Both the position numbers and the translations under genes were made by a program. This document shows positions 17,972 to 26,741 of a stretch of DNA of 64,000 nucleotides, piece after piece (position 1 is the stretch's first letter; the number at the start of each line of letters is the position of its first letter). Origin of the DNA: Pinibacter soli. Lineage in GTDB: Bacteria > Bacteroidota > Bacteroidia > Chitinophagales > Chitinophagaceae. The DNA lies in the NCBI RefSeq assembly GCF_029961145.1, contig NZ_JASBRG010000007.1, forward strand, positions 2,522,189 to 2,586,188, read 5' to 3'. The notes under the pieces are model-generated. The model worked only from the letters and a program-made list of their open reading frames with translations. It made no database searches and was not told the DNA's origin.

Positions 17972-17997
17972 GTTGGTTGTAGGGTTAAATAAGATGT

Positions 17998-18024
17998 GCC
18001 TGGGCCGAAAGCCCGGGCTTTCTT
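17998..18024 (+). terminator. intrinsic terminator of pckA
   Basis: An 8-bp stem GCCTGGGC/GCCCGGGC closed by CGAAA (17998-18018) is followed by TTTCTT. It lies 27 bases after the pckA stop. Confidence 0.75.
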
Positions 18025-18042
18025 ATGCCTGACGCAAACGAA

Positions 18043-18184
18043 TTTCACGCGGTGAGCGCGACGGAGCAACGACGCAGCGTATTCTTATTCCGGGAGTATC
18101 GATATAAGTTAAGATTTCAAACTTTTGCGAAAGATTTGCGTGAAATTCTCTGCGTCGTTGCTCCGCCGCGCTCGCCGCGTGAAA
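18043..18184. repeat. 35-bp near-perfect GC-rich inverted repeat
   Basis: Arms 18043-18077 and 18150-18184 match as reverse complements at 33 of 35 positions around a 72-base loop. The arms (TTTCACGCGG...CAACGACGCAG) show an approximate 8-base rhythm of words ending in GC. The GC content is far above the flanking sequence. The right arm ends ten bases from the stop of the next minus-strand gene. Confidence 0.85.
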
Positions 18185-18194
18185 CTCACAAGGT

Positions 18195-18962
18195 CTATCT
18201 TTTTCCAAAGTGGTAGCCAATATATACGCAATATTTCAGACCCGGCGCCAATGCATTTCTGCTTCCGGAAGCATCCACATGTTTATCCGTCAATAACTTG
18301 TCAAGTAAAGGAAATCTGTCAATTACCGCCTGTGTTACATCGTTATAAATTATTTCTTTCGCATGATCGCTTAAGCTACCGGTGGCATCAAGATGTATGC
18401 CGTAGCGGGAAAAAGAAGGTGCGAACAAAGTAAGGTCAATGGTAATCCGTTTTGATAAGATAAATTGATACCCTAATTGCACTCCCAGGTTGCCAACATT
18501 AATTTTTGAATTTATAATGGCTGTAGATGTACTGCCGGTAGTATCGGTGTACGCCATGCGGCGCTCGCTTTTAAAATCATAGTAGCTAATATATGGCCCG
18601 ATATAAAGACCGTGCGGAGCAGGAAATTTGTTTTCAGCCGCCAGATAAAATCTGTAGTCGCCGCCAATAGTAAAACCACTTTTTGAAACATCTCCGTGGT
18701 ATTTTACGCCTGTTTGATTTGGCAGAAACCCAGGCATTTCAACATATCCGCCTGTTACAGAAAAAGTTTGATGTTTGGACACTACCCGTTCATAACTAAA
18801 CATGAAAACATTATCGTACAATATCCAATTGGTTATATTGAACTTGATACTATTCTTGTAATAAGTTGAATCATTATTTTTTTGGGCAAATGCGCTATTT
18901 ACATTCACACAAAGAATAAAAACAAGACCGGCTAAAAGGGGGATCAGCGTGTTGCGTTTCAT
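18195..18962 (-). CDS. outer-membrane beta-barrel protein, DUF3575-like
   Basis: 255 residues from MKRNTLIP; the upstream ATG at 18986 adds eight residues. The signal peptide ends AFAQ (about 26). The mature part alternates hydrophobic and polar residues in strand-like stretches (IKFNITNWILYDNVFMFSYERVV, GFTIGGDYRFYL, LYIGPYISYYDF, VQLGYQFIL) and ends in the aromatic-basic CVYIGYHFGKR, consistent with a small barrel. It resembles DUF3575 proteins of Bacteroidota. Function unknown. Confidence 0.7.
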   Translation of the reverse strand: MKRNTLIPLLAGLVFILCVNVNSAFAQKNNDSTYYKNSIKFNITNWILYDNVFMFSYERVVSKHQTFSVTGGYVEMPGFLPNQTGVKYHGDVSKSGFTIGGDYRFYLAAENKFPAPHGLYIGPYISYYDFKSERRMAYTDTTGSTSTAIINSKINVGNLGVQLGYQFILSKRITIDLTLFAPSFSRYGIHLDATGSLSDHAKEIIYNDVTQAVIDRFPLLDKLLTDKHVDASGSRNALAPGLKYCVYIGYHFGKR

Positions 18963-19045
18963 CACGAGTCGTTTCTCAAATAACAAAACAATAACCGATT
19001 AAGTTTTGCGGACACTGCGTATATCTAAACATTAGTAAGAACTTA

Positions 19046-20410
19046 ATGTTATCTATTGCGAAACAGCTATTTACCATGATCGAGAATGTAGTTGAAGAAG
19101 GCAAACAGATCCGGAAAAAAGTGAGCCGAAGCTCACAGGGCGAATTTGCAACCAGCAAAGACCGGCCGGAAATATTAAGTTTTATACAGCAGTCAAACTA
19201 TGACCGGCTACCAGATCTCGTTCCTATTCGCCATGCACGCATGAGCGCATCGCCGTTCGCCTTCTACAGGGGAACTGCTTCTATTATGGCTTACGACCTA
19301 TCACATATGCCAAATACGGGAATCAATGTGCAGGCGATAGGTGATTGTCACATCATGAATTTTGGCGGCTTTGCCACACCGGAAAGAACATTGGTGTTTG
19401 ACGCCAATGATTTCGATGAAACGCATCCTGCGCCGTGGGAGTGGGATGTTAAGCGCCTTGCCACCAGTTTTGTGCTGGCAGGCAGAAATAACAATCTTGC
19501 AGAAATTGATGGACAGGAGCTGGCATACACTGTGGCGCAATCCTATCGCAAGCACATGTTTCTTTTTTCGGAAATGAGCATGCTGGACCTATGGTACATG
19601 AAGTTTGATATTGAAACACTTGCCGGCAAAACAAAGAACGAAACCATCAAAGATTTCCTGGATGATTCCATTGCAAAGGCACATAAGGAAACGCCTGAAA
19701 AAGTGTTTTATAAGATCACACAAGAGGTTTTTGGAAAACTTGAAATCACCGATCAGCCCCCGCTCATCTATCACACTTTTGATGTGGAGAAAGATAAAGA
19801 ATACATGCGCTCATTCATGAGTTACTATTTTGATACGCTGCAACACGATCGTAAATGGCTGGCAACAAAATATGAAATAGTGGACGTGGCCCTTAAAGTT
19901 GTTGGCGTTGGCAGCGTGGGAACACGATGTTATGTTGTGCTGTTGATGAACGATAAAAAAGAACCGCTTTTCCTGCAAGTGAAAGAGGCAAGACAAAGTG
20001 TGCTGGAACCTTATACACAACTTAGCAAATATCTACACCAGGGACAAAGAGTAGTGGAAGGTCAGCGATTGGTACAGGCTGCAAGCGACATATTCCTTGG
20101 CTGGAGCATCGGCCCGGCTGGAAGGCATTTTTATCTGCGACAATTGAGGGACCGTAAAGTTGCACCAACCATAGAACACTTCAGCAAAGCATTGCTTACG
20201 GCTTATGCACGCCTTTGCGGGCGCATGCTCGCACGGGCACATGCAAAAACAGGTAACTCAGAACTCATCAGTTCTTATATGGGCAAAAGCGAAGCTTTTG
20301 AAGAAGCGATCAGCAATTTTGCAACCGCCTATGCGGACCAAACGGAAAAGGATTATGAAAGCTTTCTAAAAGAAATAAAAGCGGGGAGACTAGCCGTTGA
20401 AAAAGGCTGA
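19046..20410 (+). CDS. DUF2252 domain-containing protein
   Basis: 454 residues. The family hallmarks are strong: R-HARM-SPFAFYRG (about 61-75), the GDCHIMNFG stretch (about 97-105), and FDANDFDETHPAPWEWDVKRLATS (about 114-137), which looks like a kinase-like active site region. The fold is related to aminoglycoside phosphotransferases by my recollection, but no reaction is established. No signal peptide. Divergent from the barrel protein, monocistronic by spacing. Confidence 0.9.
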   Translation: MLSIAKQLFTMIENVVEEGKQIRKKVSRSSQGEFATSKDRPEILSFIQQSNYDRLPDLVPIRHARMSASPFAFYRGTASIMAYDLSHMPNTGINVQAIGDCHIMNFGGFATPERTLVFDANDFDETHPAPWEWDVKRLATSFVLAGRNNNLAEIDGQELAYTVAQSYRKHMFLFSEMSMLDLWYMKFDIETLAGKTKNETIKDFLDDSIAKAHKETPEKVFYKITQEVFGKLEITDQPPLIYHTFDVEKDKEYMRSFMSYYFDTLQHDRKWLATKYEIVDVALKVVGVGSVGTRCYVVLLMNDKKEPLFLQVKEARQSVLEPYTQLSKYLHQGQRVVEGQRLVQAASDIFLGWSIGPAGRHFYLRQLRDRKVAPTIEHFSKALLTAYARLCGRMLARAHAKTGNSELISSYMGKSEAFEEAISNFATAYADQTEKDYESFLKEIKAGRLAVEKG

Positions 20411-20517
20411 GGACAACACGCATAGGATATTGTTTTCAGTTATATCTGCAGCACCAGTGGTTAAAATAATTTCTAGTTTAGACAACCTTTTCTAACTTCA
20501 TTTTTCAATCAGTTTTT

Positions 20518-20781
20518 ATGGCAGATGTTTACAAAAATTGTCAAAGCTGCGGAATGCCGCTAAAGCGAGACCCTAAAGGCGGCGGCACCAATACAGATGG
20601 TTCAAAAAGCACTATGTACTGCAGTTACTGTTTTGAAAATGGAAAATTCACACAACCAAATATCACTGCTGCTGAAATGCAATCTTTTGTAAAGGGAAAA
20701 CTCAAACAAATGGGATTCCCGGGTTTTATTGCCGGCTTTTTTACAAAAGGAATTCCTTCCTTAAAACGCTGGAAACAATAA
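20518..20781 (+). CDS. small zinc-ribbon protein
   Basis: 87 residues with two CxxC knuckles, CQSCGMPL near the N-terminus and CSYC at about 36-39, followed by an amphipathic C-terminal half (EMQSFVKGKLKQMGF). The pattern fits the putative zinc ribbon family (zf-ribbon_2). Probably binds one zinc ion; function unknown. Confidence 0.85.
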   Translation: MADVYKNCQSCGMPLKRDPKGGGTNTDGSKSTMYCSYCFENGKFTQPNITAAEMQSFVKGKLKQMGFPGFIAGFFTKGIPSLKRWKQ

Positions 20782-20811
20782 TCGATATCTCAACTCTCAA
20801 ATTTAGTTTCA

Positions 20812-21282
20812 TTGCATTATTCATCAGAACAAGAAATTCAGCATCTCGTTGAACAGTTCAATAATAAAACGCTCCCAAAATCTGAATGGACCCATGCTGC
20901 ACATCTAACAGTGGGCCTCTGGCATGTACACAATTTCGCGTTGGATGAAGCCATTTGCAGAATGCGTTCGAGAATTATCTCCTACAATCTGGCGATAGGC
21001 ACGGAAAACACCGGCGACAGCGGGTACCATGAAACGTTAACTATTTTTTGGTTAACCGTTCTCAACCATTTTTTGAAATTGCAGGAGGGCAAATCTCTGC
21101 TGACACTTTGCAATGAACTCCTCGATAGCAAGCTTGCAGTCAATAGCTTACCTTTCTTTTTTTATGACAGAGAAAGAATTTTGTCTACCAACGCAAGAGC
21201 GAGATTCCAGGAACCGAACAAGAACGAGGTAATACGCTCAATTATCATCCGCATTCTGGCAAACGAGACGGATATTACTTAA
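20812..21282 (+). CDS. conserved hypothetical protein
   Basis: 156 residues with a TTG start at 20812; the next in-frame ATG is well inside the conserved part. A KSEWTHAAHLTVGLW stretch (about 22-36) with His residues and GDSGYHETLT (about 68-77) recur in a small uncharacterised family I have seen but cannot name. No signal peptide or membrane segment. It lies 30 bases after the zinc-ribbon gene, so the two may be co-transcribed. Confidence 0.7.
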   Translation: MHYSSEQEIQHLVEQFNNKTLPKSEWTHAAHLTVGLWHVHNFALDEAICRMRSRIISYNLAIGTENTGDSGYHETLTIFWLTVLNHFLKLQEGKSLLTLCNELLDSKLAVNSLPFFFYDRERILSTNARARFQEPNKNEVIRSIIIRILANETDIT

Positions 21283-21317
21283 CACTGATTTAAGAAATCG
21301 TTTTTTTAAATTGTAGA

Positions 21318-21845
21318 ATGAAAATTATCCACCTTTTTATTCTTCTATTATCCTTATCGTTTGCAAAGGCTCAGTCCGGCAATCTTATTCGCTGGAATGC
21401 AGTTAAAAAAATAACAATCGAAGATTTTAGAGCTCCCATAGAATCTTCTTACACCAACGCCGCTTTGACAAATACCTCTATCAAAATGGACATGGGTTAC
21501 AATTCAAGCGGGTTTACATATAAAATCAATTGCTTTTTTGATAAATCAAAATCATGGATGCGCGTTAAAAACGGCTACGTTTTGGCGCACGAGCAAGTAC
21601 ACTTTGATATCTCGGAACTTTATGCCCGGAAGCTAAACAAGGCAATGAAGGAATATAAGTTTAATCAGAAAACAGTTGGTACAGATCTGCCGGAAATCTA
21701 TCAGCGCATCATGACAGAACATGAGCAGGTGCAAAAACAATATGACAGCGAAACAGATCACTCTTTGATTAAAGATGCGCAGCAACGATGGTCGCAAAAA
21801 ATTTCTGAAGGTTTGAAGGAATATAGCGCATATGCGGGGTATTAA
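21318..21845 (+). CDS. secreted DUF922-like protein with HExxH motif
   Basis: 175 residues with a signal peptide ending AKAQ (about 19). The mature part starts IRWNAVKKITIEDFRAP, typical of DUF922, and includes VLAHEQVHFDISELYARKL (about 92-110), an HExxH zinc-binding motif. The family is regarded as putative metalloproteases; activity is not proven. The stop lies five bases before a REP palindrome of the adjacent RAYT element. Confidence 0.75.
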   Translation: MKIIHLFILLLSLSFAKAQSGNLIRWNAVKKITIEDFRAPIESSYTNAALTNTSIKMDMGYNSSGFTYKINCFFDKSKSWMRVKNGYVLAHEQVHFDISELYARKLNKAMKEYKFNQKTVGTDLPEIYQRIMTEHEQVQKQYDSETDHSLIKDAQQRWSQKISEGLKEYSAYAGY

Positions 21846-21849
21846 CTCC

Positions 21850-21989
21850 GTAGAGACTCGTTGAACGCGTCTCCCTTGCGCCCAGAGGTGGCAGCTAAAA
21901 TGAAACAATTACCATACTTTCGTGCCGAACCTAACGTTGTACATCTACATTCAACCTGTGCAACGGAGACGCATTCAATGCGTCTCTAC
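21850..21989. repeat. left REP pair
   Basis: First REP 21850-21874 (GTAGAGACTCG...CGCGTCTCC), second REP 21965-21989 in reverse orientation (GGAGACGCATT...GCGTCTCTAC), 90 bases apart. The first has one stem mismatch (T for G). Confidence 0.85.
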
Positions 21990-22015
21990 CGGATACTGCC
22001 ATCAAAACAGCACCA

Positions 22016-22558
22016 ATGGCAGAACTATTTCAAAACAAATTTCGTATTCCATCGTCAAGGCTTTCAACATGGGATTATGGAAGTCCCGGATTCTATTTTA
22101 TCACTATTTGTACACGAGAACATTTTCATTATTTCGGATCTATTGTCAAATCCAATGACAGCGCCTATCTACAGAAATCATCAATAGGACAATTTGCCGA
22201 AGAGGCTTGGTTTGAAACGCCTTCATTAAGAGCAGATATGAATATCGAATTGGGGGAATTTATTGTAATGCCTAATCATATTCATGGCGTCATTATGATT
22301 GGAGGAAATGAATACAATCGTAAAATGCAAGACTGGACGCCAAACACATTCGGACCGCAACGTCACAACCTTTCTTCCATCATTAAAGGATACAAAGCTG
22401 CAGTAACTGGTTATGCTAAAAAATCAGGAAAAGAATTTGGCTGGCAGGAAAGATTTCATGATCATACTATTCGGACACAGCAATCATTTTACACTATCTC
22501 AAACTATATAATCAACAATCCAAACAAATGGGAAAAGGATAAATTTTACACGTCGTAA
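22016..22558 (+). CDS. REP-associated tyrosine transposase (RAYT), IS200/Y1 superfamily
   Basis: 180-residue single-strand transposase. The HUH metal-binding motif is in EFIVMPNHIHGVIMI (about 79-93). The C-terminal part has GWQERFHDHTIRTQQSFYTISNYIINNPNKW, where the catalytic Tyr of the helix is expected (YTISNYI). Near its start it has DYGSPGFYFITICT, typical of the family. Such enzymes cut and join REP palindromes and are usually single-copy domesticated genes rather than active insertion sequences. The reading frame is intact. Confidence 0.93.
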   Translation: MAELFQNKFRIPSSRLSTWDYGSPGFYFITICTREHFHYFGSIVKSNDSAYLQKSSIGQFAEEAWFETPSLRADMNIELGEFIVMPNHIHGVIMIGGNEYNRKMQDWTPNTFGPQRHNLSSIIKGYKAAVTGYAKKSGKEFGWQERFHDHTIRTQQSFYTISNYIINNPNKWEKDKFYTS

Positions 22559-22561
22559 CCT

Positions 22562-22680
22562 GTAGAGACGCGTTGAACGCGTCTCCCTTGCACCGAAACA
22601 ATGCAACGTAAAAATTATGCGCCCCGAATATTGCTGTTAAACGTTTGGGGGTAACGGAGACGCATTCAATGCGTCTCTAC
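22562..22680. repeat. right REP pair
   Basis: REP 22562-22586 is a fully paired copy (GTAGAGACGCG/CGCGTCTC around TTGAA). The reverse-oriented partner is at 22656-22680, 69 bases away. The partner is identical to the second left-hand REP and shares several flanking bases with it. Confidence 0.88.
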
Positions 22681-22716
22681 CGACATTCATTACATGCAAC
22701 AATCCGATGTAAAGCA

Positions 22717-24273
22717 TCACGGCGTCGGATATTCCTTCATCAATTGCATCAACACGCCATTCGTCCAACCGAAACCGTCCTGCGATGGATATTCGCCGCC
22801 ACCCGCTGTCGCATCGATATTTTCAACATTGTATTTCTCCATCATTTTGCCGGTGGCTTTATAGACTTTTACGTTCAAGTCGATCCAGCGTTTGGCAATT
22901 TCTTTGGCGAGATCATTTTTTCCGTATTGTTCCAAACCTTTGATCGCCATCCACTCCAGCGGCGCCCAGCCATTCGGCGCATCCCATTGCTGACCGCTGT
23001 TTTTAAGCGTTGTAACAACGCCACCCGGTTTTAAAAATTTCTTTTCAACAATACCTGCAGCTTTTTCAATTCTTTCTTTTGGCGCAAGCGCAAAATAAAA
23101 CGGTGTGATGCCGGCAATCGTCATCGAATTGCTCAACGCTTTTCCGCTGATGTTGTAATCGTAGTACCAGCCATCAGCTGCGTTGAATAAATATTTGTTG
23201 ATAGCAGTTTTACGTTTCTCAGCAATTTGCGTGTACAAATTTGCCCTCAGTAAATCGCCGGTTGCTTTGTATGATTTTGACAAAGTAATTTCCAAATGAT
23301 ATAACAAGCAATTCAAATCTACCGGTAAAAAGTTGGTCGTTTCGATGGTAGAAATATTCTTGCCATCGGCAAACCATCTTGTACTGAAATCCCAGCCGCT
23401 TTCTGCTGCCGAGCGCAGGCTTCTGTAGCGTGCTTTTTTTACGGCTTCATTTGCTTTTGCGCCAAGCTCTACATCTTCCCGATAGCTTTCCTGGCGGGGC
23501 GTTTCATATTGGTCGTAGTATCTGTTTAAAACATCTCCATTCGGCATTTTCACTACGTGTTTCGTGGGTGCAGTTTTATCCATCCAGTAATCGTATTCAC
23601 TTTGCAATGGACGCTGATATTCTGCATACACTTTATCTCCGCTTTTCTTAGCCAATAAATCGAGCATCAAAGAAAAGAACGGCGGTTGCGATCTGCTTAA
23701 ATAATAGGTGCGATTTCCATTGGGCACATGTCCATATTGACTTAGAAGCCACGAAAAATTATTCACGAGATTTTCAATCATGGCAGTTTCCCCACTCGCT
23801 TCCAAACCAAGCATAGTGAAGTAAGAATCCCAATAGTATACTTCGCGAAATCTTCCACCGGGTACAATATAAGAGTTGGGCAAAGGCAACAACGTGCTTC
23901 CTGCAACAGTTTTGTCCGGATTTCTTTTCAGCACCTGCCACAATTGTTTGATATGCGTTTGCACATCAGCGTTTTTATCCGTTTTATAATTGTCGGACGG
24001 CGCCAGTGGCAAATCGAAATTGTCTTCCACAAATTTTTTCAACGAAAAATCAGCAGTTGGAGCTTTCTTGATTTTTGTGTAATCCTCTACAATTGCAGCC
24101 GGAGATCGTTTGGCAGTACAATCCACAAACGTTTTCCCATCAGGGAAAATGCGGTTCATCTGCACGTCGACAAATAACTCGCCGTATAATTTATCCGGCG
24201 GTATCGTGTCCTGCGCATTTGCCGATAAAGCAATAGAAAGTGGAATTGCCATGGAATAGATCATTCGCTTCAT
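22717..24273 (-). CDS. treA: trehalase, exported
   Basis: Glycoside hydrolase family 37 enzyme splitting trehalose to two glucoses. 518 residues from MKRMIYSM; the ATG at 24306 adds eleven unconserved residues. Signal peptide ends SANAQ (about 20), so it acts in the periplasm. Both trehalase signatures are present: PGGRFREVYYWDSYF (about 143-157) and QWDAPNGWAPLEW (about 435-447). The C-terminal glycine-rich EYPSQDGFGWTNGV is also typical. Monocistronic by position. Confidence 0.95.
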   Translation of the reverse strand: MKRMIYSMAIPLSIALSANAQDTIPPDKLYGELFVDVQMNRIFPDGKTFVDCTAKRSPAAIVEDYTKIKKAPTADFSLKKFVEDNFDLPLAPSDNYKTDKNADVQTHIKQLWQVLKRNPDKTVAGSTLLPLPNSYIVPGGRFREVYYWDSYFTMLGLEASGETAMIENLVNNFSWLLSQYGHVPNGNRTYYLSRSQPPFFSLMLDLLAKKSGDKVYAEYQRPLQSEYDYWMDKTAPTKHVVKMPNGDVLNRYYDQYETPRQESYREDVELGAKANEAVKKARYRSLRSAAESGWDFSTRWFADGKNISTIETTNFLPVDLNCLLYHLEITLSKSYKATGDLLRANLYTQIAEKRKTAINKYLFNAADGWYYDYNISGKALSNSMTIAGITPFYFALAPKERIEKAAGIVEKKFLKPGGVVTTLKNSGQQWDAPNGWAPLEWMAIKGLEQYGKNDLAKEIAKRWIDLNVKVYKATGKMMEKYNVENIDATAGGGEYPSQDGFGWTNGVLMQLMKEYPTP

Positions 24274-24312
24274 ACGTAGGTTTTCTAAACAAATACAATG
24301 AGCCATAGTTCA

Positions 24313-24447
24313 CTGAGTAACTGAATAATTGAGTAACTGAATAACTGGGTGAGACTATCGGAATCTTTACCTCACGACCATAGTTAAAGTACCACAGGTC
24401 AAATTCTATAGTCATCCCTTCAGTTATTCAGTTACTCAGTTATTCAG
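24313..24447. repeat. inverted ACTGAATA octad repeat upstream of the trehalase gene
   Basis: The left arm (24313-24347) reads ACTGAGTA, ACTGAATA, ATTGAGTA, ACTGAATA in strict 8-base steps. The right arm 24421-24447 is its reverse complement at 26 of 27 positions (against 24321-24347), with a 73-base loop. The loop has a further short complement (GGTGAGACTAT/accTCACGACCATAGT). Confidence 0.85.
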
Positions 24448-24463
24448 CAATTTGTAAATAAAA

Positions 24464-24499
24464 AAGCGCTGGCTCTCATAGGGCCAGCGCTTCAATTAT
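24464..24499 (-). terminator. terminator of the deoxynucleoside kinase gene
   Basis: A 10-bp stem AAGCGCTGGC/GCCAGCGCTT (24464-24473, 24483-24492) is followed on the minus strand by TTTTTATTT. It lies 16-51 bases after the kinase stop. Confidence 0.85.
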
Positions 24500-24514
24500 T
24501 TTGCCGGAAAAAAA

Positions 24515-25150
24515 CTAGAACAATCCGTACAACTGCGAATCAATTTTGTTGATTATATCACCCAAATGCTCTTCGTTTTCTGCGAATTTGTTTTTATCAA
24601 CATCAATCACCAACAGTGGACCTTCTTTGTATGATTCGATCCATTTGTTGTAATAATCATTCAGGCGTTTCAAATAATCAAGCCTGATGTTTTCTTCATA
24701 CTCCCTGCCGCGTTTTTGTATTTGCGCAACCAAAGTTGGAACGGAGGCCTGCAAGTAGATCATCAGGTCCGGAGGCTGCACCATTCCTTTCAGGGTTTGA
24801 AAAAATTTATAGTAGTTGTCAAAATCACGTTTATTCATTAACCCCATTTCATGAAGGTTTGGCGCAAATATATTCGCATCTTCATAGATGGTTCTGTCCT
24901 GAATAACGGTCTCTGTTCCTCTGTGAATATCCAGCAGCTGATTAAGACGGCTGTTCAAAAAGAAGATCTGAAGATTGAAGCTCCAGCGGGGCATGTCTTC
25001 ATAAAAATCATTCAGATACGGGTTGTGGTCAACATCTTCAAATTGCGGTATCCACTTGTAATGCTTGCTCAGCATTTCCGTTAAAGTGGTTTTACCTGCA
25101 CCGATGTTTCCGGCAATCGCTATGTGTTTAGGTTTTTTTGCTTTAGCCAT
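24515..25150 (-). CDS. deoxynucleoside kinase (deoxyadenosine/deoxycytidine kinase family)
   Basis: 211 residues. Phosphorylates deoxynucleosides in the salvage pathway. The P-loop AGNIGAGKTTLTEM is at about 13-26, the EDVDHNPYLNDFYED stretch at about 38-52, and the DRTIYEDANIFA motif at about 85-96 (catalytic DR(S/T) element). A C-terminal RGREYEENI lid region carries the arginines. Exact nucleoside preference cannot be decided from sequence. Confidence 0.92.
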   Translation of the reverse strand: MAKAKKPKHIAIAGNIGAGKTTLTEMLSKHYKWIPQFEDVDHNPYLNDFYEDMPRWSFNLQIFFLNSRLNQLLDIHRGTETVIQDRTIYEDANIFAPNLHEMGLMNKRDFDNYYKFFQTLKGMVQPPDLMIYLQASVPTLVAQIQKRGREYEENIRLDYLKRLNDYYNKWIESYKEGPLLVIDVDKNKFAENEEHLGDIINKIDSQLYGLF

Positions 25151-25194
25151 GAAATAAAATGTAAAACAGTCAAATTTTTATTAGGGTATGTAAA

Positions 25195-26199
25195 TTAATA
25201 AACTAATCCCATGTGTTCTCTAACCTGTTCCATGGTTGCGTTAGCACTTTTTCTTGCCTTCTCCGCGCCTTTTTCCATCACCTCTTTCAAATACTTTTCG
25301 TCTGTGCGGATGCTTTCAGCTTTTTCACGGATAGGTGCAATAAACTTCACCATGTCTTCTCCCAGTTGCTTTTTCATATCACCGTAGCGTATGGTGCAAT
25401 TGTTATAATCAGCTTCAAATTTTTCGATCACATCTTTGCCACTTACCAGGCTCATCAAGAGGAAAATATTTTCGATATAATCTGGTTTCTTTGAGTTTAG
25501 TTCGGTTGGGCCGCTATCGCTTTTTGCCTTCATCACCTTTTTGCGAATCACATCATCACTATCTGCCAGATACAAAGTTGCATTCTGGTTCTCACTTTTA
25601 CTCATCTTTCCTTCACCATCCAGGCTTGGCACTTTTACCAGCGCCTGGCCGAAGTTGAACGCCTGCGGTTCAGGAAAAACATCACTATAACGGTGATTGA
25701 ACCTGTTTGCGTATGTACGGGCAATTTCCAGGTGCTGCTCCTGGTCCTTACCAACCGGCACCAGCGCCGCACGGTGAAGCAGGATATCCGCCGCCATCAA
25801 CACGGGATAAGTTAGCAAACCAGCATTTACGTTATCTGGTTGCAGTCTCACCTTGTCTTTAAAAGTAGGTGTTTTTTCCAGCTCACCTTTGTAGGCCAGC
25901 ATATTTAAATAAAGATATAATTCGCTTGTTTCACGCACATGGCTTTGGCAGAAAAGCGCAGCTTTATCGGGATCGAGACCCGAAGCAATATTCTCAGCCA
26001 ATACGCGATGTACATGTCCTTTCAGTTCTTTTGTATCAGGATGTGTGGTAAGCGAATGCAGATCCGCCACCATAAAATAACATTCATATTCATCCTGCAT
26101 GCGCACATAGTTGCGCAATGCCCCAAAGTAATTGCCGAGGTGCAAAAAACCTGTGGGACGGATGCCACTCATTACTATCTGTTTTTTCCCTTTTTCCAT
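25195..26199 (-). CDS. trpS: tryptophanyl-tRNA synthetase
   Basis: Class I synthetase charging tRNA-Trp. 334 residues from MEKGKKQ; an in-frame ATG at 26310 would add 37 residues encoded by the low-complexity repeat upstream and is rejected. HIGH-type motif PTGFLHLGNYFG at about 14-25 and KMSKS in GEGKMSKSENQN (about 200). MAADILLHRAALVPVGKDQEQHLE matches the Trp-binding region. It ends 44 bases before the deoxynucleoside kinase start on the same strand. Confidence 0.95.
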   Translation of the reverse strand: MEKGKKQIVMSGIRPTGFLHLGNYFGALRNYVRMQDEYECYFMVADLHSLTTHPDTKELKGHVHRVLAENIASGLDPDKAALFCQSHVRETSELYLYLNMLAYKGELEKTPTFKDKVRLQPDNVNAGLLTYPVLMAADILLHRAALVPVGKDQEQHLEIARTYANRFNHRYSDVFPEPQAFNFGQALVKVPSLDGEGKMSKSENQNATLYLADSDDVIRKKVMKAKSDSGPTELNSKKPDYIENIFLLMSLVSGKDVIEKFEADYNNCTIRYGDMKKQLGEDMVKFIAPIREKAESIRTDEKYLKEVMEKGAEKARKSANATMEQVREHMGLVY

Positions 26200-26215
26200 A
26201 ACCGGGCGAAGATAA

Positions 26216-26430
26216 GAATTTGAAAATTTGAAAACGGGAATACCCAATGTGGAAATTTGAAAATATGGAAATTTGAAAATGGAAGGCGTAACTGACCGCA
26301 GATTTTTCAACTGGGTTTTGTAAAAAAATTCAACAATTCAATAAAATTTAGAATTCCAAGCATTTATCTTCCAAGAAAAGTATGTGACACACCCAATTTT
26401 CAAATTTTCAAATTATCTAATTTTCAAATT
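26216..26430. repeat. TTTGAAAA inverted repeat in the trpS-gatC divergent gap
   Basis: Left tracts at 26216-26235 and 26249-26283 (repeats of GAAATTTGAAAAT) face a right tract at 26395-26430 (ATTTTCAAATTTTCAAATT) of opposite sense. Unlike most others, this pair sits between two divergent gene starts, where both promoters must lie. Confidence 0.75.
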
Positions 26431-26450
26431 GTTCCCCGTATTTTTGGAAT

Positions 26451-26741
26451 ATGGAAGTAACAGACAAATTAGTGGACAACCTGGCGGCATTATCCAGATT
26501 AAGCTTTAATGAGGCGGAAAAGCAGGAAATTAAAAGCGATTTGGAGAAAATGATTGCATTTGTGGAGAAACTTCAGGAAGTGGATACTACCGGTACAGAA
26601 CCATTGCTGCACATGACCAGCGTAACCGATGCTTTCCGGGAAGATGTGGTAAAAGGTTCCATGCCTAAAAATGAGGCACTAAAAAACGCACCTTTGGCAG
26701 ATTCTGACTATTTTAAAGTGCCAAAAGTGATACAGAAGTAA
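26451..26741 (+). CDS. gatC: aspartyl/glutamyl-tRNA amidotransferase subunit C
   Basis: 96 residues. Stabilising subunit of GatCAB, which turns Glu-tRNA-Gln or Asp-tRNA-Asn into Gln-tRNA-Gln or Asn-tRNA-Asn. The GatC pattern is complete: VDNLAALSRLSFNEAEKQEI, then LEKMIAFVEKLQEVDT, the EPLLHMT segment, and a C-terminal FKVPKVIQK. gatA and gatB are not adjacent. The stop codon leads directly into a TTGAAAA tract. Confidence 0.95.
   Translation: MEVTDKLVDNLAALSRLSFNEAEKQEIKSDLEKMIAFVEKLQEVDTTGTEPLLHMTSVTDAFREDVVKGSMPKNEALKNAPLADSDYFKVPKVIQK

Larger units (their letters stand above)
21850..22680 (+). mobile_element. RAYT transposase with flanking REP pairs
   Basis: A single-domain Y1 (HUH) transposase gene is bracketed by two pairs of 25-base palindromes (21850-21874 and 21965-21989; 22562-22586 and 22656-22680). 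In each pair the two copies face opposite ways, and each starts GTAG in its own orientation. This is the arrangement known for REP-associated tyrosine transposases. No target-site duplication is evident. Confidence 0.85.

Noticed and set aside
21850-22680. Considered an IS200/IS605 insertion sequence
   Set aside because: The transposase type and paired GTAG palindromes on both sides fit a RAYT-REP unit better; no tnpB or IS end hairpins seen.
26200-26310. 37-residue N-terminal extension of trpS
   Set aside because: Encoded by TTTGAAAA repeat sequence; the synthetase begins normally at 26199.
26439-26446. TATTTTTG box directly before gatC
   Set aside because: Only four bases from the ATG and no -33 box at the right distance; more likely part of the A/T-rich repeat background.
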